This document shows positions 9,523 to 18,400 of a DNA stretch of 64,000 nucleotides, one piece after another. The stretch's first letter is position 1. The number at the start of each line of letters is the position of its first letter. The position numbers and the translations under genes are program-made. Below the pieces are notes generated by a model. The model saw nothing but the letters and a program-made list of their open reading frames with translations. It made no database searches and was not told where the DNA came from. This DNA comes from Ruminococcaceae bacterium R-25. GTDB taxonomy: Bacteria > Bacillota > Clostridia > Saccharofermentanales > Saccharofermentanaceae. The stretch spans positions 558,001 to 622,000 of the forward strand of contig QGFZ01000001.1 in assembly GCA_003149065.1 (NCBI GenBank). The letters are read 5' to 3'.

Positions 9523-10209
9523 TTACGAGACCTCAAATTTATAACCGATACCGTAGATGGTCTGGATTGACCAGGGCGCGTTATCATATGTTATTTTCTG
9601 TCTGATCCTCTTAATATGTGTATCAACCGTTCTGGAGTCGCCGTTATAGTCGATGCCCCATACGGATTCAAGGATCTGGTCACGTCCGAAGACCTGACCG
9701 GGGTGGGAAGCCAAAAGATAAAGAATCTCAACTTCCTTAGGCGTACAGGGAACGCTTTCACCGTTTGATTTGACAGAATAGTTATTAAGATTGATCTCAA
9801 GACCTGTGAAAGAAAGAACTGAAGAAGGCTTGGGAGTGTCACCGAAACGGCGGAGAACGGCCTTAACTCTCGCTATAACCTCACGGGGAGAGAAGGGCTT
9901 TACGATATAGTCGTCTGCGCCTAATTCCAAACCTACGATCTTGTCGATCTCTTCGCCTTTTGCTGTGAGCATGATGATGGGAGTAGCCATAGTCTTTCTG
10001 ATCTCGCGGCATACATCAAGGCCGCTCATCTCGGGCATCATAACATCCAAAAGGATAAGATCGGGCTTAGTAGCTTGTGCCATCTCAAGAGATTCCTTGC
10101 CGTCATAAGCATCGGAATGAGTGAAATTATCGTTGTCGAGATATAAGCTTAATGATTCGTGAACGACCGGATCGTCGTCGCAGATTAAGATGTTAGGTGC
10201 TACAGCCAT
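9523..10209 (-). CDS. OmpR/PhoB-family response regulator
   Basis: A 228-residue regulator. The receiver domain has the acidic pocket CDDD (residues 10-13), phospho-acceptor Asp55 in LLDVMMPEMSG, the switch Thr in MLTAKG and the conserved Lys in YIVKPFSPRE. The C-terminal winged-helix DNA-binding domain ends in the usual signature (SRTVDTHIKRIRQKI .. TIYGIGYKFE). It is the first gene of a minus-strand operon with the histidine kinase and rluF. Sequence resembles WalR/PhoP-type regulators, but its targets cannot be told from this window. The divergent lipoprotein gene at 10361 is a plausible target by position only. Confidence 0.95.
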   Translation of the reverse strand: MAVAPNILICDDDPVVHESLSLYLDNDNFTHSDAYDGKESLEMAQATKPDLILLDVMMPEMSGLDVCREIRKTMATPIIMLTAKGEEIDKIVGLELGADDYIVKPFSPREVIARVKAVLRRFGDTPKPSSVLSFTGLEINLNNYSVKSNGESVPCTPKEVEILYLLASHPGQVFGRDQILESVWGIDYNGDSRTVDTHIKRIRQKITYDNAPWSIQTIYGIGYKFEVS

Positions 10210-10238
10210 TTTACTAGACCCCCATATTTATAGTAATA

Positions 10239-10268
10239 ATTATATTATTCTTGTACTTAAAAGTGCAA
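10239..10268 (-). promoter_or_regulatory. predicted promoter of the response regulator operon
   Basis: On the minus strand, a consensus TATAAT (plus-strand 10239-10244) is preceded after 18 bp by TTGCAC (10263-10268). The predicted start of transcription is about 20 bases before the ATG at 10209. Confidence 0.55.
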
Positions 10269-10300
10269 TCGTATTTGAAAACAAATAAAAATATGTTTTA

Positions 10301-10329
10301 TTGTGTTTTTATCAAAAAAAATATAAAAT
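10301..10329 (+). promoter_or_regulatory. possible promoter of the first lipoprotein gene
   Basis: TTGTGT at 10301-10306 and TAAAAT at 10324-10329 are separated by 17 bp in a very AT-rich divergent region. The match is modest. The whole gap 10210-10360 holds only these regulatory signals. Confidence 0.35.
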
Positions 10330-10360
10330 CAACTAATACCTTTTAAGGGAGGGTAAAAAA

Positions 10361-11713
10361 GTGAAAAAGTCATTATTTAAGAAAACGGCTTCCGTTCTGT
10401 TGATCGGCTCCATGTTCTTGAGCCTTACAGGCTGCCTTGATTTCACAGGCGGTAAGAAGGAAGTATTAGCTGCTGCTGAGGCTCTGGCTGAGAGTGTCGT
10501 TGCTGCAAATGCTTCTGATCTTATCAGCAATTCAAGCATTGATAAGAAGAGCAAGGAAGCTACTGAACTTACGGAGATCCTGTCTCTTGACGGTAAGTCT
10601 GATGAAGATAAGGCTTTCTATACTGCAGTAGAAAAGACTATCGAATATGAGATCGATGAAGAATCTTTCACATCCAAGAAGGGTGAAGCTTCTGTTGATA
10701 TCACTTTTACTATTGCTGATTATGAGAAAGTCCTCAAAGAAGAGTATACAAAGATCGATGACCTTACTTCTGCTGTTAAGAAGGCAGATACTAAGGAGAT
10801 CAAGTTTACAGCTGAGTTTGTAAAAGAAGACAAGGAATGGATTGCAGATAATGTCGGCAGCAAGAAATTCCTTAAGATCTATGAATATAGAACAGCTGAG
10901 ATCAAGCTCGCTCTTACACCTGATATGGTAAAGGGCTTCATCGACAAAAATATGAGTGCTTTCTGGCTTGCAAATGACGGCAAGTACAAGGACACACCTT
11001 TTATTGAGTACAATTACTACTTCACATCCGATGTTCTCGAATATAAGGAACGCGGAGTAAAGGTCTATTTCAAGCTCTCCAAGGACGGAACAGAAGTATT
11101 TACAGGCGAAGAGAATCTTTTCGGCGAATCTACAAATGTTAAGTGCAAGGTTTCAAACGAGGATCTCGGTCTTAAGAACAGTGAAGTTCTTGAAGCAGGC
11201 AACTACAAGATCGATCTCTATATGAAGGATGATTCCGGCGAGCATCTCCTGGATTCAGTTTCAGTTACTGTTGAAAAGACTCCTCCGACACAGACAAAGC
11301 CTAATACAGCATTGAAGGGTGAAGGCGATTACTTCTCATTCAGAAATGCCGAATTCAAGAAGTATGTTTTGGCTTGCGGATGGCTCAACACAGACAACAC
11401 TTTGAAGAATGCAAAGACATATTCCAAGAACGTTAAGAATATGTGCTTCTCTTTCCAGGTTGATCCTTCATGCACAGCTGAGCTCGACTATGCTTACTAC
11501 TATTCCGAGAAGAGTGATAAGGCATCTTTGGAAGCTGCAATGAAGACAGCGGTTTACCATAATTCCTGCAAGCCTCAGCAGTTCCCTGAAGGATACTTCT
11601 ATGACTTCCTCTATAAGATGGATCAGGCTAAGGAAGGCGTTTATATCATCGCTGTTTTCGAGCACGGAACAAATAACCTTATCATGGTAGGTTACGTTTC
11701 AGTCGTTTCTTAA
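10361..11713 (+). CDS. lipoprotein, paralogue 1 of a tandem family
   Basis: A 450-residue lipoprotein starting with GTG, preceded by AAGGGAGGG about 6 bases upstream. The signal peptide has KK..KK, a hydrophobic core and lipobox LSLTGC with Cys25. The protein can be divided into an N-terminal helical region (about 35-170), a middle region that looks like a beta-sandwich (about 200-310, ending in GNYKIDLYMKDDSGEHLLDSV), a proline/threonine linker (KTPPTQTKPN) and a C-terminal domain (about 325-450) with a repeated aromatic pattern (YAYYYSEKSD). The same order and key phrases occur in the protein at 11815, so the two are duplicates that diverged. No known enzyme motif is present. It is probably a surface-anchored binding or stress protein, which is inference. 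Confidence 0.82.
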   Translation: MKKSLFKKTASVLLIGSMFLSLTGCLDFTGGKKEVLAAAEALAESVVAANASDLISNSSIDKKSKEATELTEILSLDGKSDEDKAFYTAVEKTIEYEIDEESFTSKKGEASVDITFTIADYEKVLKEEYTKIDDLTSAVKKADTKEIKFTAEFVKEDKEWIADNVGSKKFLKIYEYRTAEIKLALTPDMVKGFIDKNMSAFWLANDGKYKDTPFIEYNYYFTSDVLEYKERGVKVYFKLSKDGTEVFTGEENLFGESTNVKCKVSNEDLGLKNSEVLEAGNYKIDLYMKDDSGEHLLDSVSVTVEKTPPTQTKPNTALKGEGDYFSFRNAEFKKYVLACGWLNTDNTLKNAKTYSKNVKNMCFSFQVDPSCTAELDYAYYYSEKSDKASLEAAMKTAVYHNSCKPQQFPEGYFYDFLYKMDQAKEGVYIIAVFEHGTNNLIMVGYVSVVS

Positions 11714-11742
11714 GAATCTGCCTAATTCTATTGAAACCGTTT

Positions 11743-11751
11743 TGATATAAT
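11743..11751 (+). promoter_or_regulatory. extended -10 promoter for the second lipoprotein gene
   Basis: TG-A-TATAAT, a perfect extended -10, lies 30 bases after the previous stop codon. No convincing -35 was seen. Transcription from here would begin just before the strong hairpin at 11765. Confidence 0.5.
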
Positions 11752-11764
11752 AATCGAAATAAAG

Positions 11765-11791
11765 GTGGCGCCTTCGAGAAGAGGGCGCCAC
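11765..11791 (+). terminator. strong GC-rich hairpin (terminator or 5' leader stem)
   Basis: An 11-bp stem (GTGGCGCCTTC / GAGGGCGCCAC, one G-U) closes a GAGAA loop. It is followed only by TTAAA, not by a U-run. It could end the first lipoprotein transcript, or stabilise the leader of the second if the extended -10 at 11743 is used. Confidence 0.5.
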
Positions 11792-11814
11792 TTAAATGTG
11801 AGGTTAAGAACTTA

Positions 11815-13182
11815 ATGCGTGACATTAAGAGGATAATATCGGTACTTCTTATGGCCTGCATGGCATTTTCTTTTGCAGGCTGCAAAACCCGGACCCAGCA
11901 GACTGTTGACGTAATGCCTGTCTGCGAGGCTTTTTGTGCTGACGTAAAAGAAGGAAATGCTGCAAAGCTAATTTCTTATATGGATCCTTCGGAGACCACA
12001 ATTGATGAGCTCGAAAAGATAGTAAGCCCCAAGGGTCTTAATGAGCAGCAGAAAGCATATCTTGATACCATTAAGCAGTCCACTGTTTATACGGTTCAGG
12101 AACCTATCTATGACTATGATTCCAAGACTGCTACCGTGTTTTTATCCTGGCATCAGGCTGATTATCAGTCAGCCGCTGCAGCAGAAGCAAAAGATTACAC
12201 AACTTTTGAAACTGCGCTTGTTTCTTCAGAATCAAAGCTCATGACTTTGAAGATAACGGTTGATTTCAGCGGCGATACACAGAAGATCTCCGGCGCAAAG
12301 AACGTAGTAGATGTTATTTATGCCTATACTTCAGCAGAAAATAACATTATGCCCGGAAAGGTAAAGGACTATTACCTTAAGAGCGAATTCATCTTAGCAC
12401 CTGAGAGGGTTTATTCAAACACCAAAGATATCGGCGTAAGGCTTACACTTAAAAAGGATATTTTCGGATTCAGGTTTATCCCGGGAATCACATATTCCGT
12501 TTTAAGAGATGACGAAGTCATTTATAAATCTGATGTTTTAGAACTCAAGGATGATGTTGTAACCCTTGATCTTACAGAAGAAAAGGCCGGTGCATCTGCT
12601 TATAACGAGTCAGGGTTCCTGATTGCCGGAGTCTATACTTTCAAAGTCGAAGATGACAGGGGAAATGAGATCGTAAGCTTAAAGTGCCGTGTCGAGACAA
12701 AAGATTATGAGAAGGAGCAGATATCTTTCAAGAATCTTAAGAACGACTATTATCTTTCAAACCTTGTTTTTGATTTCAAAGACAATGATATGAAGGATAC
12801 TACGTATCTTTATAATTCCGGCTGGTGGGACTATGACAAGACTTCGGTAGGAAAGAGTGCTTTCGGTTCAAATACGAAGACTCTGGGTTTCTCTTTGGCC
12901 GTAAACAAGGATACGACAGCTGAACTTTATTACGACTACTATTACAGCAAGGATGCTGATTTTAAGGGAATCAGTGACGCTAAGCCGTTATTCAGTTCGA
13001 GCACCAAGCCGAAGACTTATGAAGACCAGTCCTGCTATGATCTCGACTATACGGCTGAAAAGTTTGAGCCCGGATTCTACGGCCTTGTTGTTTACAGCGA
13101 TGCATCAAAAAAACACATTGTCTTTACGGCTCAATGTATCGTGGTCAAGGAAGCAGCAAGCTCAGTCATTAAAAGCAATTGA
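11815..13182 (+). CDS. lipoprotein, paralogue 2 of the tandem family
   Basis: A 455-residue lipoprotein with lipobox FSFAGC and Cys23. It shares with the preceding gene the N-terminal pattern (an alpha-helical region with DExQKAYLDTI against DEDKAFYTAV), the middle beta-rich region ending GVYTFKVEDDRGNEIVSL, and the C-terminal domain with SGWWDYDKT and YYDYYYSKDAD (against CGWLNTDNT and YAYYYSEKSD). The ribosome binding site is weak (GAGG 11 bases upstream). The stop is followed after 6 bases by the third lipoprotein gene. No enzymatic motif is seen, and the function is unknown. Confidence 0.82.
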   Translation: MRDIKRIISVLLMACMAFSFAGCKTRTQQTVDVMPVCEAFCADVKEGNAAKLISYMDPSETTIDELEKIVSPKGLNEQQKAYLDTIKQSTVYTVQEPIYDYDSKTATVFLSWHQADYQSAAAAEAKDYTTFETALVSSESKLMTLKITVDFSGDTQKISGAKNVVDVIYAYTSAENNIMPGKVKDYYLKSEFILAPERVYSNTKDIGVRLTLKKDIFGFRFIPGITYSVLRDDEVIYKSDVLELKDDVVTLDLTEEKAGASAYNESGFLIAGVYTFKVEDDRGNEIVSLKCRVETKDYEKEQISFKNLKNDYYLSNLVFDFKDNDMKDTTYLYNSGWWDYDKTSVGKSAFGSNTKTLGFSLAVNKDTTAELYYDYYYSKDADFKGISDAKPLFSSSTKPKTYEDQSCYDLDYTAEKFEPGFYGLVVYSDASKKHIVFTAQCIVVKEAASSVIKSN

Positions 13183-13188
13183 TCCTTT

Positions 13189-13758
13189 ATGGTTAACAGA
13201 AGAATACAGAATGTTTTAATGAGAGTGATGGCGGCAGTAATGTCGCTGTCGCTTCTTTTTGGAATAACATCATGTGATGCCTTGATGGAAGAAATGCTCG
13301 AAGCATATGAATCCGCTACCGGAGAAACCAGTGAAGAATCCGGTCAGGAGGAGACCTACGAATCTTTGGAACCTACAGGTTCTTATACTTCAAGTGTCAA
13401 AGAGACCAAGGCACTTGATTACGACTATATCAAGAGCATTTATGTATATTCCGTCTGGTATGATGTTTCGACAGACAACCCCGCCGATTATGATGCGGTA
13501 TTGACCGAAAATGCATTTGCGCTTAAAGGTGTTTTCTATTTTTCGGAACCTTTGACGACCACTTTTGAGGCCAAACTTTACAGAGGCGATGAGGTTGTCC
13601 TTACCAAAAACGTGAATATGTATGATAATGTAACTTGTGAGGCTGATTTTTCTGCCGGATTGGAAGGTCTTGGAACCTTTATACCCGGTGAATATACGGC
13701 CGAACTGCTTTTTGAAGGAAAAACTGTTGCTAAAACCAACGTTATGAAGGTCAGATAA
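13189..13758 (+). CDS. small lipoprotein, third of the tandem set
   Basis: A 189-residue protein with a signal peptide and lipobox GITSC (Cys29), followed by a low-complexity Glu/Ser/Thr stretch (about 40-65) that may act as a flexible tether, then one beta-rich domain of about 115 residues. That domain resembles the middle domain of the two upstream lipoproteins (charged strand, YRGDEVVLTKNV, then a G-E-Y-T ending), so this may be a reduced member of the same family. There is no good Shine-Dalgarno sequence. Translation probably continues from the upstream gene. ATG 13219 is an alternative start that would remove two arginines from the signal peptide. Confidence 0.72.
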   Translation: MVNRRIQNVLMRVMAAVMSLSLLFGITSCDALMEEMLEAYESATGETSEESGQEETYESLEPTGSYTSSVKETKALDYDYIKSIYVYSVWYDVSTDNPADYDAVLTENAFALKGVFYFSEPLTTTFEAKLYRGDEVVLTKNVNMYDNVTCEADFSAGLEGLGTFIPGEYTAELLFEGKTVAKTNVMKVR

Positions 13759-13759
13759 T

Positions 13760-14659
13760 ATGTTTATATCGGGTAACTGGAAAGATTATGAACTGCTCTA
13801 TGCGGGCGGCGGCGAAAAGTATGAGCGTTGGGGCAACGTTACTTTAAGACGCCCTGATCCCCAGGCAGTCTGGCCGGTAATAAGAGAGGGAAAAGAGATC
13901 TCGATGGACGATCTCGAAAAGCCTTCTGCTTTCTACACCAGGAGCGACAAAGGCGGCGGAGCCTGGACAAAGCTCAAGAGCTTTCCTTCCACATGGAAAG
14001 TAAGCTACGATTCTCTTGGCAAGAAACTTACATTTATCGTTGAACCTACTGCATTTAAGCATACAGGCCTTTTCCCCGAGCAGGCATCCAACTGGGATTT
14101 TTGCGGCGATCTTGTCGAGAAAGCCAAGGCAAACGGTAAGAAGGATATCAAGATCCTCAATATGTTTGCATATACGGGCGCCCAGACACTTGCATGTGCT
14201 GCTCACGGCGCCGACGAAGTCGTTCATGTGGATGCTTCAAAGGGCATGATCGCCAGAGCCAAGGAAAATATCAAGGAATCCGGTCTTGAAGACCGCTATG
14301 TCAGGTTCATCGCAGAAGACTGCATGAAGTTTGTCGAGCGCGAGATCAGAAGAGGAAGAAAATACGACGGCATCATCATGGATCCGCCTTCCTACGGCAG
14401 GGGACCTTCAGGAGAATTATGGAAACTTGAAGATTCTTTCTATGATCTGGTTAAGCTCTGTGCAAACCTTATCTCGGACGATCCGCTTTTCTTTATAGCA
14501 AGTTCATATGCGACCGGCATTACAGCCCAGGCATCAGGCCAGATCTTAAAGCTTGCGATCCCAGGCGGCAGGGTAGATGCTGAAGAACTCATGCTTCCCG
14601 TATCAAAGATGGGTGTTTTGCTCCCCTGCGGACAGACTGCCAGATGGACATCCAGATAA
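13760..14659 (+). CDS. class I SAM-dependent methyltransferase, RlmI-like
   Basis: A 299-residue methyltransferase. The SAM-binding motif I is ILNMFAYTGAQTLACAAHG, motif II contributes HVDASKGM, and the catalytic motif IV is MDPPSYGRG. This DPPxYGRG pattern and the overall layout match the family that includes RlmI (m5C1962 of 23S rRNA) and RlmKL. The N-terminal PUA domain of true RlmI is missing, so the exact RNA target is uncertain. It begins one base after the lipoprotein stop and its end overlaps the next pseudouridine synthase gene by 16 bases, so the two RNA-modification genes are coupled. Confidence 0.85.
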   Translation: MFISGNWKDYELLYAGGGEKYERWGNVTLRRPDPQAVWPVIREGKEISMDDLEKPSAFYTRSDKGGGAWTKLKSFPSTWKVSYDSLGKKLTFIVEPTAFKHTGLFPEQASNWDFCGDLVEKAKANGKKDIKILNMFAYTGAQTLACAAHGADEVVHVDASKGMIARAKENIKESGLEDRYVRFIAEDCMKFVEREIRRGRKYDGIIMDPPSYGRGPSGELWKLEDSFYDLVKLCANLISDDPLFFIASSYATGITAQASGQILKLAIPGGRVDAEELMLPVSKMGVLLPCGQTARWTSR

Positions 14660-15336
14660 CAGAGATCTCAAACGGCGTAAAAGTCTTATACGAAGATAAC
14701 CACATAATCGTGGCTATCAAGCCTGCAGGTGTCTTATCCCAAAGTGACGGCAGCAAGAGCCCTGACATGCTCACGATCCTTAAGGCTTATATCAAAGAGA
14801 AGTACCAAAAGCCGGGCGAAGTCTATCTGGGCCTTGTTCACAGGTTGGACAGGCCTGTTTCGGGAGTCATGGTTTTCGCGAGGACCAGCAAAGCTGCTTC
14901 AAGGCTTTCTGAGCAGATAAGGACCCGTAAGGTTGAAAAGCTTTACCGTTGTATAGTTAACGGCGTTTTGGAAGGCGAGGGAAGGCTCGAAAACTATATC
15001 TCCAAAGACGACGATAAGAATATCGTTACCGTAATCGATACCGAAAAGCCCGGTTTTAAGGCTTGCTACCTGGACTATAAGGCTTTGGCCTCAAAAGATG
15101 GCATGACTCTTATCGAAGTTAAGCTCGGAACGGGAAGATCCCACCAGATCAGAGCCCAGATGGCACATAGCGGACACCCTCTTATAGGGGACCAAAAATA
15201 CGGTAAAGCGGACAATCGTTGCAAAGATATTGCGCTCGAATCTTACAAATTATCTTTCGAACACCCTGTAAAGCGCGAATTTATTGCGTTTGAGGCCCCT
15301 GTGCCTTCAGGTTATCCCTGGAGCCTGTTTGCTTGA
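14644..15336 (+). CDS. RluA-family pseudouridine synthase
   Basis: A 230-residue enzyme that converts uridine to pseudouridine in rRNA or tRNA. The catalytic motif HRLDRPVSG carries Asp69. The C-terminal RSHQIRAQMAHSGHPLIGD motif (here GRSHQIRAQMA..GHPLIGD) is also present. There is no N-terminal S4 domain, so it is of the short RluA/YlyB-like class, and which position it modifies cannot be read from sequence. The start lies inside the preceding methyltransferase gene. The last codons carry the -35 box of the ileS promoter. Confidence 0.9.
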   Translation: MDIQITEISNGVKVLYEDNHIIVAIKPAGVLSQSDGSKSPDMLTILKAYIKEKYQKPGEVYLGLVHRLDRPVSGVMVFARTSKAASRLSEQIRTRKVEKLYRCIVNGVLEGEGRLENYISKDDDKNIVTVIDTEKPGFKACYLDYKALASKDGMTLIEVKLGTGRSHQIRAQMAHSGHPLIGDQKYGKADNRCKDIALESYKLSFEHPVKREFIAFEAPVPSGYPWSLFA

Positions 15337-15362
15337 CTTTAAAGCCCCTTAATATATATAAT
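15333..15362 (+). promoter_or_regulatory. predicted sigma-A promoter for ileS
   Basis: TTGACT at 15333-15338 and a consensus TATAAT at 15357-15362, with an 18-bp spacer. The -35 overlaps the stop codon of the previous gene. The -10 lies inside the left arm of a 13-bp inverted repeat. Confidence 0.7.
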
Positions 15363-15385
15363 TTTAACTTGCAAAATTATATATA
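15353..15385. repeat. 13-bp perfect inverted repeat over the ileS -10 box
   Basis: TATATATAATTTT at 15353-15365 is mirrored by AAAATTATATATA at 15373-15385 with a 7-base loop. It could act as an operator or as an RNA hairpin at the 5' end of the ileS transcript. It is AT-only, so part of the symmetry could be chance. Confidence 0.6.
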
Positions 15386-15401
15386 AAGGTGAAGCAGGTT
15401 T

Positions 15402-18400
15402 ATGTACAACAAAGTTTCAAAAGACCTTAATTTCGTAGAAAGAGAGAAGAATGTTCTCGATTTCTGGAAGAAGAACGACGTTTACAAGAAGAGTATCGCG
15501 CCCAAGGCAGACGGTGCTCCGACTTTTACTCTTTATGACGGCCCTCCGACAGCTAACGGAAAGCCCCATATCGGACATATTAAGACTAGAGTCATTAAGG
15601 ACGTAATTCCGAGATACCATGCAATGAAAGGCGAGACCATCGTCTTTAAGGCAGGCTGGGATACACACGGTCTTCCTGTTGAGCTCGAAGTCGAAAAGGC
15701 ATTGGGCATCAACGGCAAGCCTCAGATTGAAGGCTACGGCGTAGAGCCCTTCATCAAGAAGTGTAAGGAATCCGTCTGGACATATAAGGATCAGTGGGAG
15801 CACATGAGTGACCGCGTCGGTTTCTGGGCTGACATGGAAAATCCTTATGTTACATACGACAACAACTACATCGAGTCCGAGTGGTGGGCATTGAAGACTA
15901 TGTGGGATCAGGGCCTCATCTACAAGGGTCACAAGATCGTTCCTTACTGCCCGAGATGCGGTACGGCATTGTCTTCACACGAAGTTGCACAGGGATATAA
16001 GACAGTAAAGGAAAGATCTGCGGTCGTAAGATTCAAGTGCGTTGATGAGGATGCATATTTCCTCGCATGGACGACAACACCCTGGACACTTCCTTCAAAC
16101 GTAGCTTTGTGCCTTAATCCTGATGCTGAATACTGTAAGGTTAAGGCTTGCGACGGCTATACATATTACATGGCTAAGGCTCTTCTCGATTCTGTTCTTG
16201 GCGGTCTTGCTAAAGACGGTGAGAAGGCTTACGAGATCCTTGAATCCTATACAGGTACTGAGCTTGCAGGCAGATCTTATGTTGCTCTTTATGAGGGCAC
16301 TGCAGAAGAAGCAGCAAAGCAGAAGAAAAAGGCTCACTACACAGTTTGCGACGATTATGTAACGATGGAAGACGGTACAGGTATCGTTCACATCGCTCCC
16401 GCATTCGGTGAAGACGACGCAAGAGTCGGAAGAGACAATGACCTCCCGATGGTGCAGTTCGTTGATACAAGGGGTAACCTCACTGAGGAAACACCTTTCG
16501 CAGGCTTGTTCGTAAAGGACGCTGATCCTGAAGTATTGAAGGACCTTGATTCAAGATCACTTCTTTTCTCAGCTCCGAAGTTCGAGCACGAATATCCTTT
16601 CTGCTGGAGATGCGACACACCTTTGATCTACTTCGCAAGATCCACATGGTTCATCGCAATGAGCAAGAAGAGAGACGAGCTCTTGAAGTCCAACAACATG
16701 GTCAACTGGATGCCTGAGACTATCCGTGACGGCCGTATGGGTGACTTCTTAAGAAACGTAATCGACTGGGGTATTTCCCGTGAGCGTTACTGGGGTACAC
16801 CTCTGCCGGTATGGGAGTGCGAATGCGGCAACAGACACTGCATCGGTTCCATCGAGGAACTCAAGTCCATGTCTGACGATTGTCCGGATGATATCGAGCT
16901 CCATAAGCCTTATGTTGATAACGTACACATCAAGTGCCCCAAGTGCGGCGGCCAGATGAAGAGAGTAACTGAGGTTATCGACTGCTGGTTCGACTCCGGT
17001 TCCATGCCTTTTGCACAGTATCACTATCCTTTCGAAAACAAGGAATTCTTCGATACACACTATCCCTGCCAGTTCATCTCTGAGGGTATCGACCAGACAA
17101 GAGGTTGGTTCTATTCACTTATCGCTATCTCCACAGTTCTCTTCGGAAGAGCACCTTTCGAGAACTGTATCGTAATGGGTATCGTTCAGGATAAGGACGG
17201 TATCAAGATGAGTAAGCACTTAGGAAACGTTGTAGATCCTTGGGATGTTCTCGATTCTCAGGGTGCTGATGCTGCAAGATGGTATTTCTATACTGCTAAC
17301 CAGCCCTGGCTTCCTTCCAGATTCTCCAAGGAAGCTGTTAACGACGGCATCAAGAAGTTCATCGGTACATTCTGGAATACATATGCATTCTATGTAATGT
17401 ACGCTGATATCGATAACTTCGATCCTACAAAGCACACTCTCGCTAAGGATACACTGGGCGCTATGGACAGATGGGTTCTCTCACGTCTTAACACCCTCAT
17501 CAAGGTCGTTAACGAGAAGATGGATAACTACGATATCTCCCAGTCTGCAAGACTCATCCAGGATTTCACTGAAGAGCTTTCCAACTGGTACGTAAGACGC
17601 TGCCGTGACAGATACTGGGGCGCTGAAGAGACACAGGACAAGGTCAATGCTTACATGACTCTCTATACTGTTCTCGACAACTTAACAAGACTCTGCGCAC
17701 CTTTCGTTCCGTTCATGACAGAAGAGATCTATCAGAACATCGTATGCTCAGTAGATAAGGATGCTCCTATCTCTGTACACCTCGCTAAGTATCCGGTTGC
17801 AGATGAGAGTCTCATTGATGCTAAGCTCGAAGAAGAGATGGAACTTGTACAGCAGATTGTTACATTGGGCCACAGCTGCCGTGAATCCGCTTCTATCAAG
17901 AACCGTCAGCCTTTGTCTGAGATCTATGTCGTATCCGAGATCGGACTTGATGACGAATATAAGCCGATCGTTCTTGACGAGCTCAATATCCGCAAGATCG
18001 AAGTGTTGAGCGATGCTTCAACATTGGTTGATTACAGCTTCAAACCCCAGCTTCGTACATGCGGCAGAAAGTTCGGTAAGAACCTTAATGATGCCAAGGA
18101 AGTTATCGCAAACCTCCCGGGCAAAGAGACATATAACGCTCTTAAGAACGGCTCTGTAAAGATCACAGTTAACGGTGAAGAGTACGAGATGACAGAAGAA
18201 GACTTCCTCATCGAGACAACACAGCCTGAAGGATTCTCCACACAGACATCCGGCAATCTTACAGTTTCCATCTCAACAGTTCTTACAGAAGAACTCATTG
18301 AAGACGGTCTCGTAAGAGAGATGATCTCCAAGATCCAGAATCACCGTAAGGAAACAGAAGGTCTTACAGTATCTGACCGTATCGTTCTCAAGTATGAGGG

